Origin: Candidatus Woesearchaeota archaeon
GTDB taxonomy: Archaea; Nanobdellota; Nanobdellia; Woesearchaeales; UBA11576
Direction: 5' to 3'
Length of the DNA: 64,000 nt
NCBI GenBank assembly: GCA_018668595.1
Contig: JABJCP010000040.1
Span: 1 to 64,000, forward strand
Part shown: in pieces, positions 35,225-45,669 of the stretch
Position numbering within the stretch: position 1 is the stretch's first letter
Layout: the number at the start of each line of letters is the position of its first letter
Made by a program: the position numbers and the translations under genes
The notes under the pieces: model-generated
Told to the model about the DNA's origin: nothing
What the model saw: only the letters and a program-made list of their open reading frames with translations
The model's database searches: none

Positions 35225-35854
35225 TCATTTCCTATTTCTTATCCACTTAACAAATAAATAAACACTCACTCCAAAAATTGCACTTAAAACAAAAAATCCA
35301 AAGTAGTGCCACCCAGGAACTCCGGAATTCGCAACAGTTTGTATTGCAGTATTTGCCATTACAGGAGCATTTTCCATTTGCATGGCCATTGGTTCTGCAC
35401 CGAATGCTTTTGCACTTTCGCTCATATCTGATGCTTGTATGCTTGATCCAATTCTTCCAATAGAATTTGTAAAAAAACTAAACACGAGTCCTACTGCTCC
35501 AACAATTGCCACAACAGGTATTATTGTTTTCAATTTTTCGCGTATATCTTTTTTATGTTCTTCTGGTGCAATTATCACATACTTATTTGCTAGTTTGTAA
35601 TGGTTTACTTCTTTTCCTTTAGAACTATAATGATACTCATCACTTTTTACAAGTTTTGTTTCAATGAGTTGCTTCATACTATAATGTACTGTTGATAATG
35701 GAATTTTTGTTTCTTTACTTATTTGAGTTTCTGTAACATCTTCTTTTGTAGCTAAGAAGTCTAATATCTTCCGACAACTTGGATTCTTTATAGCACTAGC
35801 AAGCTTTCTAGCTTTTTTATCATTCAATGATACGAGTAAAAAGTTTTTTGACAT
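35225..35854 (-). CDS. Membrane-anchored winged-helix regulator
   Basis: A 209-residue protein. Residues about 15-85 form an ArsR-like winged helix (CRKILDFLATKEDVTETQIS, IPLSTVHYSMKQLIETKLV, then a wing with YHYSSKGKEVNHYKL). Two membrane helices follow at about 107-128 and 182-203, with a methionine-rich extracytoplasmic loop between them. Membrane-bound regulators of this build occur widely in archaea. Its target is unknown. Confidence 0.8.
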   Translation of the reverse strand: MSKNFLLVSLNDKKARKLASAIKNPSCRKILDFLATKEDVTETQISKETKIPLSTVHYSMKQLIETKLVKSDEYHYSSKGKEVNHYKLANKYVIIAPEEHKKDIREKLKTIIPVVAIVGAVGLVFSFFTNSIGRIGSSIQASDMSESAKAFGAEPMAMQMENAPVMANTAIQTVANSGVPGWHYFGFFVLSAIFGVSVYLFVKWIRNRK

Positions 35855-36030
35855 TTTTTTAACACCTAAATCTTAGCAATACACTTCTTACTTAAATATG
35901 TTATCTTTACTTTAAGGTATATTGAAGTTAACCATGCGTTTGAAAATTTTTCAACAAAACCGAAAATTTTCACAGGACTTTTGAAAATATTTCGGAATGC
36001 TTTTTCTCGACGATAAAACTCATTTTTCTG

Positions 36031-36070
36031 CACTGGACACTGGACATATGTGCGTGTGAGGCTTATAAAC
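36031..36070 (+). promoter_or_regulatory. Shared promoter block (copy 2), upstream of the dinD-like gene
   Basis: CACTGGACACTGGACAT at 36031-36047, then atgtgcgtgtgag and the TATA-like gcttataaac, in the same register as the block at 8818-8858. CACTGGA is repeated in tandem at a 7-bp step. The TATA-like box lies about 40 nt before the ATG at 36106. Confidence 0.7.
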
Positions 36071-36105
36071 CATATCGATTTATTTTTTTTATGAGGTGAT
36101 ATTTT

Positions 36106-36984
36106 ATGCAAAAAGAAAATGCGTTAGTTGTTTTTCAAGATAAGAAAATTAGAAGAACTTGGTATAATGATGAGTGGTGGTTTTCAGTGGTTGATGTGAT
36201 TAGTGCGTTAACAGACCAAGCAGATTATTTAAAAGCCAGAAAATACTGGAATAAATTAAAACAAAGACTTACTGAAGAAGGAAGTAAGATGGTGACAAAA
36301 TGTCACCAACTGAAATTGCTTGCATCAGATGGTAAAAATTACTTAACAGATTGTGCAAAAACAGAATCCTTGTTAAGATTAATTCAATCGATTCCGTCTA
36401 AAAAAGCAGAACCTTTCAAGCAGTGGCTTGCTAAAGTTGGTTATGAGCGTGTTCAAGAGATAGAAAATCCAGAACTTGCTCAAGACAGGGCTAGAAAATA
36501 TTATGAGTTAAAAGGATACCCTGCAAGTTGGATTGAGAAAAGATTAAGAGGTATTGCTATTCGTCAAGATTTAACAACTGAATGGAAAATTAGAGGAGTT
36601 CAAGAGGGTAAAGAGTTTGCAATTTTAACAAATGAAATTAGCACTGCAACTTTTGGAGTTCCTATTAATGATCATAAAAAATTAAAAGGTTTAGAAGTAA
36701 AACATAAAAACCAAAATCTTAGAGATCATATGACAGATCTTGAGCTTATTTTTTCTATGCTTGGTGAAAAACTCACAACAGAAGTAGCTAAAAAAGATGA
36801 TGCTCAAGGTTTTGATGAAAATAAAGACGCTGCGAAAAAAGGTGGAAGTGTTGCAGGCAGAGCAAGAAAAGATGCAGAAGATACTTTAGGAATAAATATA
36901 GTTTCTAAAGATAATTATATAGATAATATTAATGATCTTGATATTAAAAAATTAAAAGACAAAAATCAAATCAAAAAGAAATAA
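36106..36984 (+). CDS. dinD: DinD-like protein with BRO N-terminal domain
   Basis: A 292-residue protein. The N-terminal BRO/antirepressor-type domain (WYNDEWWFSVVDVISALT, about residues 20-37) is followed by the DinD signature ENPELAQDRARKYYELKGYP, EFAILTNEISTATFGV and NLRDHMTDLELIFSMLGE. E. coli DinD is damage-induced and inhibits RecA filaments; the archaeal role is unknown. GAGGTGAT lies before the ATG. The promoter block is shared with the gene next to radA. The family is mostly bacterial, so horizontal acquisition is possible. Confidence 0.88.
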   Translation: MQKENALVVFQDKKIRRTWYNDEWWFSVVDVISALTDQADYLKARKYWNKLKQRLTEEGSKMVTKCHQLKLLASDGKNYLTDCAKTESLLRLIQSIPSKKAEPFKQWLAKVGYERVQEIENPELAQDRARKYYELKGYPASWIEKRLRGIAIRQDLTTEWKIRGVQEGKEFAILTNEISTATFGVPINDHKKLKGLEVKHKNQNLRDHMTDLELIFSMLGEKLTTEVAKKDDAQGFDENKDAAKKGGSVAGRARKDAEDTLGINIVSKDNYIDNINDLDIKKLKDKNQIKKK

Positions 36985-36987
36985 CAA

Positions 36988-38139
36988 TCACAAATCATAT
37001 TCGAGTGCAATGTTACTTATACGAACTTCATCGATTTCTCCTCTAAAACCTTGTGCCGCGGCTATATTATGTTCGTTTCCTAATGCTAAATCTAAATTCG
37101 AAGCAGGAGTCAATACGCCATTAATTGTTGTTGCAGTAACCATTTCTCCATCAATAAAAATCTTTGCTTTATTTCCATCGTATGTTGCTCGAATTTTTGT
37201 GAATTCTTGAGTGGGGAACTGGTAGTAGGTAGAAACTTCTATTTGATTTAGATTTATAGCAAAAACTGCAGTTAGTTTATTAGCTTCACTAAGGTATAAT
37301 CCGTATCCTGTACAGAACTCATCTTGTATGCATTCATATCTGTTAATAATCCATCCACGATTTCCATTATAACTAAACTCAGAATTTTTAGGCTTAATCA
37401 TAGCATCTAGAGTTGTATGTAACATATCTAAATCAGGATAATAATTTGTTTTTAGAGTTGAAGCACCAAAAAAGTATCTTGCATTTCCAAATCCTTCTTC
37501 TGAAAAAGTTTTTTGAGGTTCAAATATTCCTGTACTTTGCCCATCTTCATCTCCACATTCATTCAACAAATAATCAGGATCATCAAAATGAAACAATGCT
37601 ACGCAATTCTCGTCAGGTTCATAAGGTCCAAAGAAGGGTTCTGTTGGTCCGACTTCATCAGGAATTATATCTTCTGGTTCAGTATTATCAATTGGTTCTA
37701 TTGTGTCTATTGGTTCGATAGTATCAACTGGTTCAATTATTTCTTCTTTAATTTCTTTTGTTTCAATTACATCAAGCGGTTCAATATTATCCTCTGACTC
37801 AATAATATCTACAGGTTCTATTTCATCTTTCTGCTCTACTACATCGAGAACATCAGGTTCATATTGATCTTTTTGTTCAATAACATCAATAGGTTTTTCA
37901 GTATCTTTACCAGCCATAATATCTTCTAGTTCTTTTTGTAAATCTACAATTTCAGAATGAATTTCAGGAGTATCTATTTTAGCATAATTATCTTTAATAA
38001 AATCAGTTTCAACCACATCTATATTTTCTTTGTCATCTGCAGCATATTGGTCTACAAACTCAGGCATTTTAACATCGAATGTACACCCTGCCGCAATTCC
38101 TATTAGTGCAGATAATATTGTTACTTTGTATAATTTCAT
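36988..38139 (-). CDS. Lipoprotein with acidic repeat stalk and LamG-like domain
   Basis: A 383-residue protein. The lipobox IGIAAGC makes Cys19 the lipid anchor. Residues about 60-165 are an acidic low-complexity stalk of short units such as EPVDTIEPID and VIEQKDQ. Residues about 178-383 form a LamG/concanavalin-like lectin fold (CVALFHFDDPDYLL, ATYDGNKAKIFIDGE, GFRGEIDEVRISNIALEYD). This suggests binding of glycans or other surfaces. Its stop is 4 nt from the dinD-like stop, tail to tail. Confidence 0.75.
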   Translation of the reverse strand: MKLYKVTILSALIGIAAGCTFDVKMPEFVDQYAADDKENIDVVETDFIKDNYAKIDTPEIHSEIVDLQKELEDIMAGKDTEKPIDVIEQKDQYEPDVLDVVEQKDEIEPVDIIESEDNIEPLDVIETKEIKEEIIEPVDTIEPIDTIEPIDNTEPEDIIPDEVGPTEPFFGPYEPDENCVALFHFDDPDYLLNECGDEDGQSTGIFEPQKTFSEEGFGNARYFFGASTLKTNYYPDLDMLHTTLDAMIKPKNSEFSYNGNRGWIINRYECIQDEFCTGYGLYLSEANKLTAVFAINLNQIEVSTYYQFPTQEFTKIRATYDGNKAKIFIDGEMVTATTINGVLTPASNLDLALGNEHNIAAAQGFRGEIDEVRISNIALEYDL

Positions 38140-38244
38140 AATTAGCCCCCTAATCTATTTCCAGTTTAACATTTGTTATATTTAAACTTTCCCATCCTAA
38201 CTACTATTGAGTAATCAGCAACATTTATATACTTACTTTTTCTT

Positions 38245-38354
38245 ATTTTCAGAATATATTATAGATTTTCAGTTATTTAGATCTGAATAACTAAACAAAT
38301 AATCTATTTTCAGAACATTTTGAAGAAATTCAGTTAATTTTATCTGATTTTCAG
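38245..38354 (+). promoter_or_regulatory. Helically phased TCAG repeat array upstream of the AbrB-like gene
   Basis: ATTTTCAG occurs at 38245, 38265, 38306 and 38347, and a shorter ATTCAG at 38328. The TCAG cores are therefore 20, 41, 20 and 21 bp apart, close to two or four helical turns. A reverse-oriented CTGAAT lies in the gap (38283-38288) and forms the inverted repeat AGTTATT/AATAACT with its neighbour. A TATA-like catttatatac at about 38221-38231 suggests that the array lies downstream of the transcription start. Confidence 0.6.
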
Positions 38355-38376
38355 AAAAGAGGCGATGTGTTTTTAA

Positions 38377-38667
38377 GTGAAAAGATATCCAAAGATTGTC
38401 CAATGTGACAAACGTGGACAAATAGTAATTCCAAAAGACATGCGAGAAGAGCTTGGAATAGACGAAGGTACAGGGTTTTGGATGTATTCGATTTCTGATG
38501 AGGGTATTCTTCTAAAAAAAATTCCATTAGAAGACTTGCCAGAAGATTCTCCTATAGTTCAGAAACTAAAAGAAAAAGCAGACAAACTCAAAATCAAAAA
38601 AGAATCAATCGATAAATCAGTTAAGCAATATAAGAAAAAACCTAGTAGTAAATTAGAGGAGTTATAA
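38377..38667 (+). CDS. AbrB/SpoVT-type swapped-hairpin regulator
   Basis: A 96-residue protein starting at GTG 38377; a TAA directly upstream excludes earlier starts, and GAGGCGAT is the probable ribosome binding site. Residues about 4-48 match the AbrB/MazE fold (VQCDKRGQIVIPKDMREELGI, then a second beta-hairpin). The tail is Lys-rich and helical. No toxin gene is adjacent; instead the giant surface-protein gene starts 4 nt later, so this is probably its regulator, acting on the repeats at 38245-38354. Confidence 0.85.
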   Translation: MKRYPKIVQCDKRGQIVIPKDMREELGIDEGTGFWMYSISDEGILLKKIPLEDLPEDSPIVQKLKEKADKLKIKKESIDKSVKQYKKKPSSKLEEL

Positions 38668-38670
38668 TTA

Positions 38671-41600
38671 ATGAGTTCAAAAAATTTAAACAACGGATTG
38701 TTGAATAACAAAAAGGCAGAACTAGTTTCAATCCTAACAGTAATTGTATTAATTGGAACTCTAATGGCTGCAGCATATTTCTTACCTGGTGGTTCAAGTA
38801 TTACTGGTTTTGCAACTTATAGTTTGTTAAATGAAAGCAATTGTTCTGTAACATTAACTGATGATAATTCAATTTATAATTTATCTGGAGATATTGGTCC
38901 TTGTGGAGGTGATGGAATAAAAATTAATGCAAATAACGTAACTGTAGATTGTAAAGGTTTCTCGATTATCGGTGCAGATGGTGGAGGGGATGATTATGGT
39001 GTAGATGTGAGTATTTATGCAAAAACAAACATATCTGTTAAAAATTGTTTAATTGAAGGCTTCGGATATGGTATTTTCCTTGGTGATGAGTCTGATGGAG
39101 TGATTATTGAAAATAATTCTTTCAGAAATTTTTCCATGGATTCAATATTAAGTTATGCGGAATGGGGTATTTATGCAAATAATATATTTTATAATGGATC
39201 AAGCAACGCGTTAAAGTTCATTAATGCAAGTTATAATACTGTTTATGATAATGATTTTTACAATAATGGGTCTGGCGCAAATTCAGATATGTATTTAAAT
39301 AATCAGTCAGATGATAATTCAATATATAATAATAATTTTTATGGATTGGGCATTCTAGATTTGGCAGATTCAAACAGTTCTTGGTGTGTAAATGGAGTTG
39401 GAAATAATTATTCCACTTCATCGACTAATTTTCCTAATTCTTACGACTGCGGTTATGCTTGGATTAATGGAAGTGATTTTTGTGCAGCAAATATTCCTAT
39501 AAAGAATACTTATTTGACAAGCAACATAAGCACTTGTTCGGGCGACGGATTAAACATCGCTGCAAATAATGTAACTATTGATTGTCAGGGTTATAGTATT
39601 AGAGGAAATGGTGCTTCACTCAAATATGGTATTGATCTAAAAAATAATTTGTATAATTTTTCAATAATTAAAAATTGCGATATTCAAGGTTTTGCAAATG
39701 GTATCAATATATTGGATGATTCGGATAATACTTCTGTATTGAATTGTTCTATTTGGAATAGTACCACAGTAGGGATTAGTTCAACTGCTGATTCGTGTGT
39801 TTTCATAAACAATTCGATTTATAATAACACTTATGGGTTATACTTATCTGATTCAGATTCGAATATTGTTAGGTCTAACTTTTTTAATAATTCAATTACA
39901 AAAGATGTTTATATTGATGCAATATCTTCAAATTCAAATTTTTCTTCAAATACATTTTTAGCAACAGGTGTGAATGACTTAGGTTCTGATAATTCATTCT
40001 GCGAAAACATTTCCAACATATTATACGGTAACTTCCATCCTTCATCAGTAACGCCTCCTTCCGACGATTGCGGCGGCCCAATCGCTTACCCTTCAAACGA
40101 ATCTATCTGGCTTGGTGTTGGTGATTATATTCCTTTATTTTGGAAAGCTCAGGACGGATCTCATCTGCAAGGAATAAATTATAATATTACTATTTATTCA
40201 AACTCTACTGGTGAAACTCAAATTACAAATAGACTTACATCAGCATCTAATATAACTAATAGTTGGGCTCCTCCGTTTGATGGAGTTCCTTATAATCGTT
40301 CATTTAAGTTCAATGTAACGTCGTATGTTGGAAGTACTCAAAGTTATTTTTCAAACATGACTGATTGGTTCTGGATATATAGAGATACAGATAGTGATGG
40401 AGATGGTTATACTGTTAGTCAAGGAGATTGCGATGATGGTGATGTTGCTCAATATCCTACTGCTTCTCATCTTACTCCTGATAATAAGTGTGAGGATTAT
40501 TCAAATAGAATAATTGACTGGGATTGCGACACAATCTATGGTTGGTCTGAACCTGAATGTGGTGCAGGTTTTAATGCTGCAGATTACTCTTATAATTTTA
40601 GTGGTAATGATTCATTGAGTATTGAGGGAGTCCTTCTCAATAACTCTTACGGATCTGTTTATTTCCCTAACATAATTAATTTTACAGGTATGGATTTGAG
40701 TGATGTTGTTATTTCCCAAAACTTTGTTTCAGTCGACGAGTCTTTAACAAATATAGTTAATCAAAGAGCAGTTGTAAACTTTACAAATCTCCCTTATCAA
40801 AACGAACCTGCGTTATTAAGAAATGGTGTGATCTGTCCACTTGCTTATTGTACTGAAGCTAGTAAAACTTACAATGGTAGTACTTATTCATTTACTGCTA
40901 ATTCATTTTCAAATTATTCAACAACTAATAATAGTCAATTAAATATTTACAATGATAGCGTCGGTGAAACATGGCATCGTATGTGGTTCTATGCAAATTA
41001 TACTAAGTTCGGTTTAGATAGTACTGGGGTTGATAAAACCGGAACTTCAATAAATAATGAATCTGGCGAAAACAATGAAACTTATAATGGGGGTAATTGT
41101 TATCTTGATGTTATACAAGATTGGAATGATCATTCTATTTTAACAAATGAAGTAATGGAGTATGATTCAACCATGGGTCTTTACAAACACAGGTCTGAAG
41201 TAAACATCTATAACATTTCAGGTTATTATAGTTACAATATTACTTGTACTTCAAATATTTACGAAAACCAAACTGTTTCGCAAACTATAGGTATTGATGA
41301 CGACGAGACAGCACCAATAAATCCAATTTTATACAAGCAGATTTGGCTTCATCCAACTAATCAAACCACTGCAACTACTACTGATGTTGCTGGTTACTTT
41401 AATGAATCAGATATTACTGCAAATATTGCGGTTGTTTTAGGCGAAGCAGAATACGCATTTAATATTAATACAGAAAGCTCAATTTATTATTCAACTTATG
41501 AAGGAGATAGTATTGTAGTAAACTATAATGCTTTAGAGGGCGAAGATACTATTTTTATTGAGTGGTCTGAAGTTATTGAAGATGCTTTTACAAGTTATGA

Positions 41601-44600
41601 TTATGTTGAGTTTAGTAATCATAACAAATCTCATTTTACTAGATATAATATTTCTAATGTTACAAGAACTGGTAATGATATTAGAATTAATTTTACTCAA
41701 GCTCTAGAAGATGATGTGCCGCAAGGAACTTCGGTTTTACTTCACTCTGCTGCGCTTCCTTCAGGTTGGTTTAATATTTCCGTAGATCTTATCCCTGGCG
41801 GTGTTAATAGAATTTCTGCATGGGGTACTGATACTAAAGGTAATTCAGGTTTTGCTACAGATGATTATCTTAATTATCCTGCAGGCGCACTTTCAGCAGT
41901 TCCAAATTTAGCAACCCTTCCAGGCGCAGTTAACTCTAATTTTTCATTCATGGGTTTCATCAACACTGACGCATTAGATCCAGTTAATGTAACTTTTGTC
42001 GTCCAGCAAGGTGATTATACTAACTCTTCATCATTTAATGTTACTAATTCATCTGTTCTAAATGGAACTACAACTCTTACTGCAGACCGCCCTTCAAATT
42101 CAAATTTTGTTTATATTTTAGAAGATGATTATGCTGATTTTGATGCTGCTAATTGGCCTTCCATGTTTGTGCAGTTCCCTAATCATAACTTGAGCAATTG
42201 GCAAAGATATGATATTGAGAGTGTAGTAAATAATCCTGGTGAAAATCCTCGAGTATATATTTCGCCTAATCTAACAAATTCAGTTACAACAGGATCTGTA
42301 ATTTCACTTTACAACACGGTTTATCCTCATGGTTGGTTTAATGAAACTCTTGTAATCAATGACACATATAGTTTACTAAGAATTGGTTCAAATACTATTT
42401 ATGCAGTAACTGTTATGGGTGGAGAAGAAAGCAACCCTTCAACTTCACAAACTGTTTATTATGATAACGAAACACCTATAATAAATACATCTTCAATTGC
42501 TAATTGGACATCATCCTCGACGCCAACTATTTCATTTAATATTTCAGATAATTATTTAGTTAATACATCAACCTTGATGTTAAATGTTTCAAATGGTACT
42601 AATCATACATACTATGCGGTTAGTCCGGAAGTTTTCAATAATACTTTGGGAATTAACTTAACAACTTTTGGAAATAATATTTCGTGCACTGAATTAACAA
42701 GTAACACATTGTATCAATGTTCAGTTCAGATTGATGTTTCATCTGAATATTATAATTTAACATTGCAAGTTAACGACTCTGTTAACAATTATAATTCAAC
42801 TAAAAAACAATTGCAGGTTATTCTTGCAAACTTAAGTATTGCTTCAGTTAATGATTTTGACGATCTCACGTCAAATCATTGGATTTATGCTAATTGGTCT
42901 TTGACTGCAAATGATGATGACTTAGATTATTATGAAGTGGCAGTTGGAACTAGTACAGGTTCTAATAATAAATTAGCTTGGCAAACAACATCTAATAATT
43001 ATATTAATGTAACTCACTTTGGAACTAATTCAACACCTTATGCTTTTAATTTCTCGTCGGGAGAAATCTATTATTTTACTGTTAAGGCAAGAAATAAAGC
43101 AGGTTCGTATTCAGTATCAGTTTCAAGTGATGGTATACTCTTCTACGACGATAGTGCGCCTACTTGTCCGGCAGCGGGTTACTCTGAATGTGTTGATGAT
43201 GGTAGTACTTGGACTAATAATCCCTCTCAACTTGGTGCAAGTTGGTATTTCCAAGATAATGAATCTGAGATTGTTCAGTATGAATATAGTATTGGTACGC
43301 AGGCTTATCCAACATCTGGTTTTGAATCAATTAAATCAAGAAGTTACACAACAGATTCTTCTGTTACTGCTAGTGATTTAACTCTTGTAGAAAATACAAC
43401 TTACAAGTTTAATGTGAGAGCTAAAAACGGTAATGATGCAATTAATTTTACTGGTTCATGGTCTCCTTTCCAAACTTCAACAGGTATCACTACTGATTTC
43501 ACAGCGCCAACAGGAGGTAACATTAGTTATTCTGCTGCAAACTTAACTATTGATAGAATTTCAGTTTATTATAATACCGGTAATGATAGTATTTCAGGAA
43601 TTAATAGGAGTATTTTAATGGCAGGTACGTCAACTCTTCCAGCAGGAAATAATAATACTTGTCCTCCAATTTACAGTTATGATGCATTCAATGTTAGTGT
43701 TCCTGACGGTGCAAGTTGGAATAATGTTTCTTTGACGCAAGGTAAGTGTCATGCATTCCAGCTAAGAGTTATTGATAATGCAGGTAATGCTGCTTTATTT
43801 ACATCGGGTGATTTGATTCCTAGAATTGCTGTTGATAGTACTGATCCTTCAGATATTGCTTCAGTTACTGACGATGGATTTTATACTTACAACAAAAATC
43901 AACTTCATGCAGCTTGGGATGTAAGTTCTGATCCTGAAACTGGAATCCAATATTATGCGTGGAGTATTTTATGGGATGATCCTGATGACGCAACAGATTG
44001 TGATGGTTCACCTCCAAATAATTGTACTGTGATTCCCTCTGGTACTGGAACAATAACTGATAATGAACTTACCATGTTGGGTCTTAATTTAACTCATAGT
44101 TACAAGTATTATTTCAAGATTATTCCTTACAATGGTTTTGGTGCGGATGGTAATGCAACGTACAGTAATGGAATTATTTATATTGATAATTCTCCTCCTA
44201 GTCCTGCACAAATAGTTCAGATTAATAATGATACTAATTCGTCTAATGGATGGAATCTCGTCAACGAATCTGATTCAACTATTTCAATTAATTTCACTGC
44301 TGAAGCAAGTAGTGATTGTCGTCTAACTTATTCAGATCTTGATCACACAACTCTGGCGCATAATTGTCCAGAAACAGTTTATGGTTCTGGTAATTATTCT
44401 TGTTTAAACACAACAGTTGGCAAGAATGATATTAATAGTCAGAATTCAACTGATGGTCAGGGTAATTTTACGTGGTACATTAGTTGTGCAGATAGTCATG
44501 GTAATGGTCAGACTTGGCAGCAAAATACTCATGTTAATTTCAATATTGATTGGATTGATTCACCTTATTTTACTGATAATATTACGGTTACGGGTTCATC

Positions 44601-45627
44601 TCCTGTTTATACTAACTCGACGGCAAATTGTTCAGTTTCCTTTGCTGATAAAGATGAAGATGTTGCTAATGCTACTTTCCTTTGGTACGATGATAACACT
44701 TTGATCAGAAATCAAACTAATTCAATAAGCATTGCAAATTACACGCAAGATTCATTTGATTTAACAACTGCATCATCTCAAATAACTAGAGATTCAAACC
44801 TGACTTGTAATATTACTTTAACAGATCAAACTAGTAGATCTAATTCATCTATAGGATCTGCTATTGTTCAAAATATTGCTCCGACTCTGCCAGAACTACA
44901 AGCTCCTGTTAATGCTTCACAGTTTAATGATGATTTTAATCTAACTTGGACAGCTTCATCTGATGTCGACGGAGATTTTATTACTTATGAAGTTCAGGTG
45001 GATAACGAATCTACTTTTTCATTAACTAATAATAGAGATCCTACTTATTCAACTGAGAATATTTCAACTACTGCGTTCCAAATGAATCCTAGCATTTATG
45101 GAACAAAAATGGTTTGGCAAGATAATCGTTCAGGTAATTGGGATATTTTCTTATACGACTTTGTAGATCAAACAGAACTTCAGATTACAACGTCTAGTAG
45201 CAATGATACAAAACCAGTCATTTATAATAATAGAATTTTTTATCAGAGAGGTTCAGGAACTTATAATTTGAGACAATATACTATAAACACTTATGCAGAT
45301 ACGCAAGTCGCAACTTCAATTACTGATGGAGTTTATGATGTTTGGAATAATTTCCTTGTTTATCATATATCTGCAAGTGGTTTGTATTTGAAGAATTTAT
45401 CGAGTAGTGGTACGTCTGTAATTAATTCATCAACAAGCATTGATTCAGTTTCGATTTATGGTTATGATATTGCTTGGGAAGATGGAGGAATTTACTTGTA
45501 TGATATTGTTTCAAACAAGACTGAAGAAATCTATTACTCAGGAGAGGATCCGAAAATATTTGGTAATTACATCACATTCCACAATAGCACGGCAGGAGTT
45601 TTTTATTACAAAATGCCTGTAAATTAG
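38671..45627 (+). CDS. Giant surface protein with beta-helix, metal-binding and propeller modules
   Basis: A 2318-residue protein. An N-terminal membrane segment (about residues 19-40) precedes an ITGFAT motif. NosD-like beta-helix repeats (about 60-470) contain DNSIYNNNFY-type units. A putative Ca2+-binding motif DTDSDGDGYTVSQGDCDDGD lies at about 570-590. Several FN3/Ig-like modules follow, then half an FN3 module (DGDFITYEVQVDNESTF, about 2105) and beta-propeller blades (WDIFLYDF, GIYLYDI) to the end. It has many N-glycosylation sequons and no C-terminal anchor. It is the first of three co-directional surface genes. Confidence 0.75.
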   Translation: MSSKNLNNGLLNNKKAELVSILTVIVLIGTLMAAAYFLPGGSSITGFATYSLLNESNCSVTLTDDNSIYNLSGDIGPCGGDGIKINANNVTVDCKGFSIIGADGGGDDYGVDVSIYAKTNISVKNCLIEGFGYGIFLGDESDGVIIENNSFRNFSMDSILSYAEWGIYANNIFYNGSSNALKFINASYNTVYDNDFYNNGSGANSDMYLNNQSDDNSIYNNNFYGLGILDLADSNSSWCVNGVGNNYSTSSTNFPNSYDCGYAWINGSDFCAANIPIKNTYLTSNISTCSGDGLNIAANNVTIDCQGYSIRGNGASLKYGIDLKNNLYNFSIIKNCDIQGFANGINILDDSDNTSVLNCSIWNSTTVGISSTADSCVFINNSIYNNTYGLYLSDSDSNIVRSNFFNNSITKDVYIDAISSNSNFSSNTFLATGVNDLGSDNSFCENISNILYGNFHPSSVTPPSDDCGGPIAYPSNESIWLGVGDYIPLFWKAQDGSHLQGINYNITIYSNSTGETQITNRLTSASNITNSWAPPFDGVPYNRSFKFNVTSYVGSTQSYFSNMTDWFWIYRDTDSDGDGYTVSQGDCDDGDVAQYPTASHLTPDNKCEDYSNRIIDWDCDTIYGWSEPECGAGFNAADYSYNFSGNDSLSIEGVLLNNSYGSVYFPNIINFTGMDLSDVVISQNFVSVDESLTNIVNQRAVVNFTNLPYQNEPALLRNGVICPLAYCTEASKTYNGSTYSFTANSFSNYSTTNNSQLNIYNDSVGETWHRMWFYANYTKFGLDSTGVDKTGTSINNESGENNETYNGGNCYLDVIQDWNDHSILTNEVMEYDSTMGLYKHRSEVNIYNISGYYSYNITCTSNIYENQTVSQTIGIDDDETAPINPILYKQIWLHPTNQTTATTTDVAGYFNESDITANIAVVLGEAEYAFNINTESSIYYSTYEGDSIVVNYNALEGEDTIFIEWSEVIEDAFTSYDYVEFSNHNKSHFTRYNISNVTRTGNDIRINFTQALEDDVPQGTSVLLHSAALPSGWFNISVDLIPGGVNRISAWGTDTKGNSGFATDDYLNYPAGALSAVPNLATLPGAVNSNFSFMGFINTDALDPVNVTFVVQQGDYTNSSSFNVTNSSVLNGTTTLTADRPSNSNFVYILEDDYADFDAANWPSMFVQFPNHNLSNWQRYDIESVVNNPGENPRVYISPNLTNSVTTGSVISLYNTVYPHGWFNETLVINDTYSLLRIGSNTIYAVTVMGGEESNPSTSQTVYYDNETPIINTSSIANWTSSSTPTISFNISDNYLVNTSTLMLNVSNGTNHTYYAVSPEVFNNTLGINLTTFGNNISCTELTSNTLYQCSVQIDVSSEYYNLTLQVNDSVNNYNSTKKQLQVILANLSIASVNDFDDLTSNHWIYANWSLTANDDDLDYYEVAVGTSTGSNNKLAWQTTSNNYINVTHFGTNSTPYAFNFSSGEIYYFTVKARNKAGSYSVSVSSDGILFYDDSAPTCPAAGYSECVDDGSTWTNNPSQLGASWYFQDNESEIVQYEYSIGTQAYPTSGFESIKSRSYTTDSSVTASDLTLVENTTYKFNVRAKNGNDAINFTGSWSPFQTSTGITTDFTAPTGGNISYSAANLTIDRISVYYNTGNDSISGINRSILMAGTSTLPAGNNNTCPPIYSYDAFNVSVPDGASWNNVSLTQGKCHAFQLRVIDNAGNAALFTSGDLIPRIAVDSTDPSDIASVTDDGFYTYNKNQLHAAWDVSSDPETGIQYYAWSILWDDPDDATDCDGSPPNNCTVIPSGTGTITDNELTMLGLNLTHSYKYYFKIIPYNGFGADGNATYSNGIIYIDNSPPSPAQIVQINNDTNSSNGWNLVNESDSTISINFTAEASSDCRLTYSDLDHTTLAHNCPETVYGSGNYSCLNTTVGKNDINSQNSTDGQGNFTWYISCADSHGNGQTWQQNTHVNFNIDWIDSPYFTDNITVTGSSPVYTNSTANCSVSFADKDEDVANATFLWYDDNTLIRNQTNSISIANYTQDSFDLTTASSQITRDSNLTCNITLTDQTSRSNSSIGSAIVQNIAPTLPELQAPVNASQFNDDFNLTWTASSDVDGDFITYEVQVDNESTFSLTNNRDPTYSTENISTTAFQMNPSIYGTKMVWQDNRSGNWDIFLYDFVDQTELQITTSSSNDTKPVIYNNRIFYQRGSGTYNLRQYTINTYADTQVATSITDGVYDVWNNFLVYHISASGLYLKNLSSSGTSVINSSTSIDSVSIYGYDIAWEDGGIYLYDIVSNKTEEIYYSGEDPKIFGNYITFHNSTAGVFYYKMPVN

Positions 45628-45669
45628 ATTAAATAAACAATAAAATAAATTATAAAAAAAGAATAAACA

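Noticed and set aside
38377-38667. A MazE-type antitoxin of a toxin-antitoxin pair
   Set aside because: The fold fits, but no toxin-sized gene is adjacent; the next gene is a 2318-residue surface protein.
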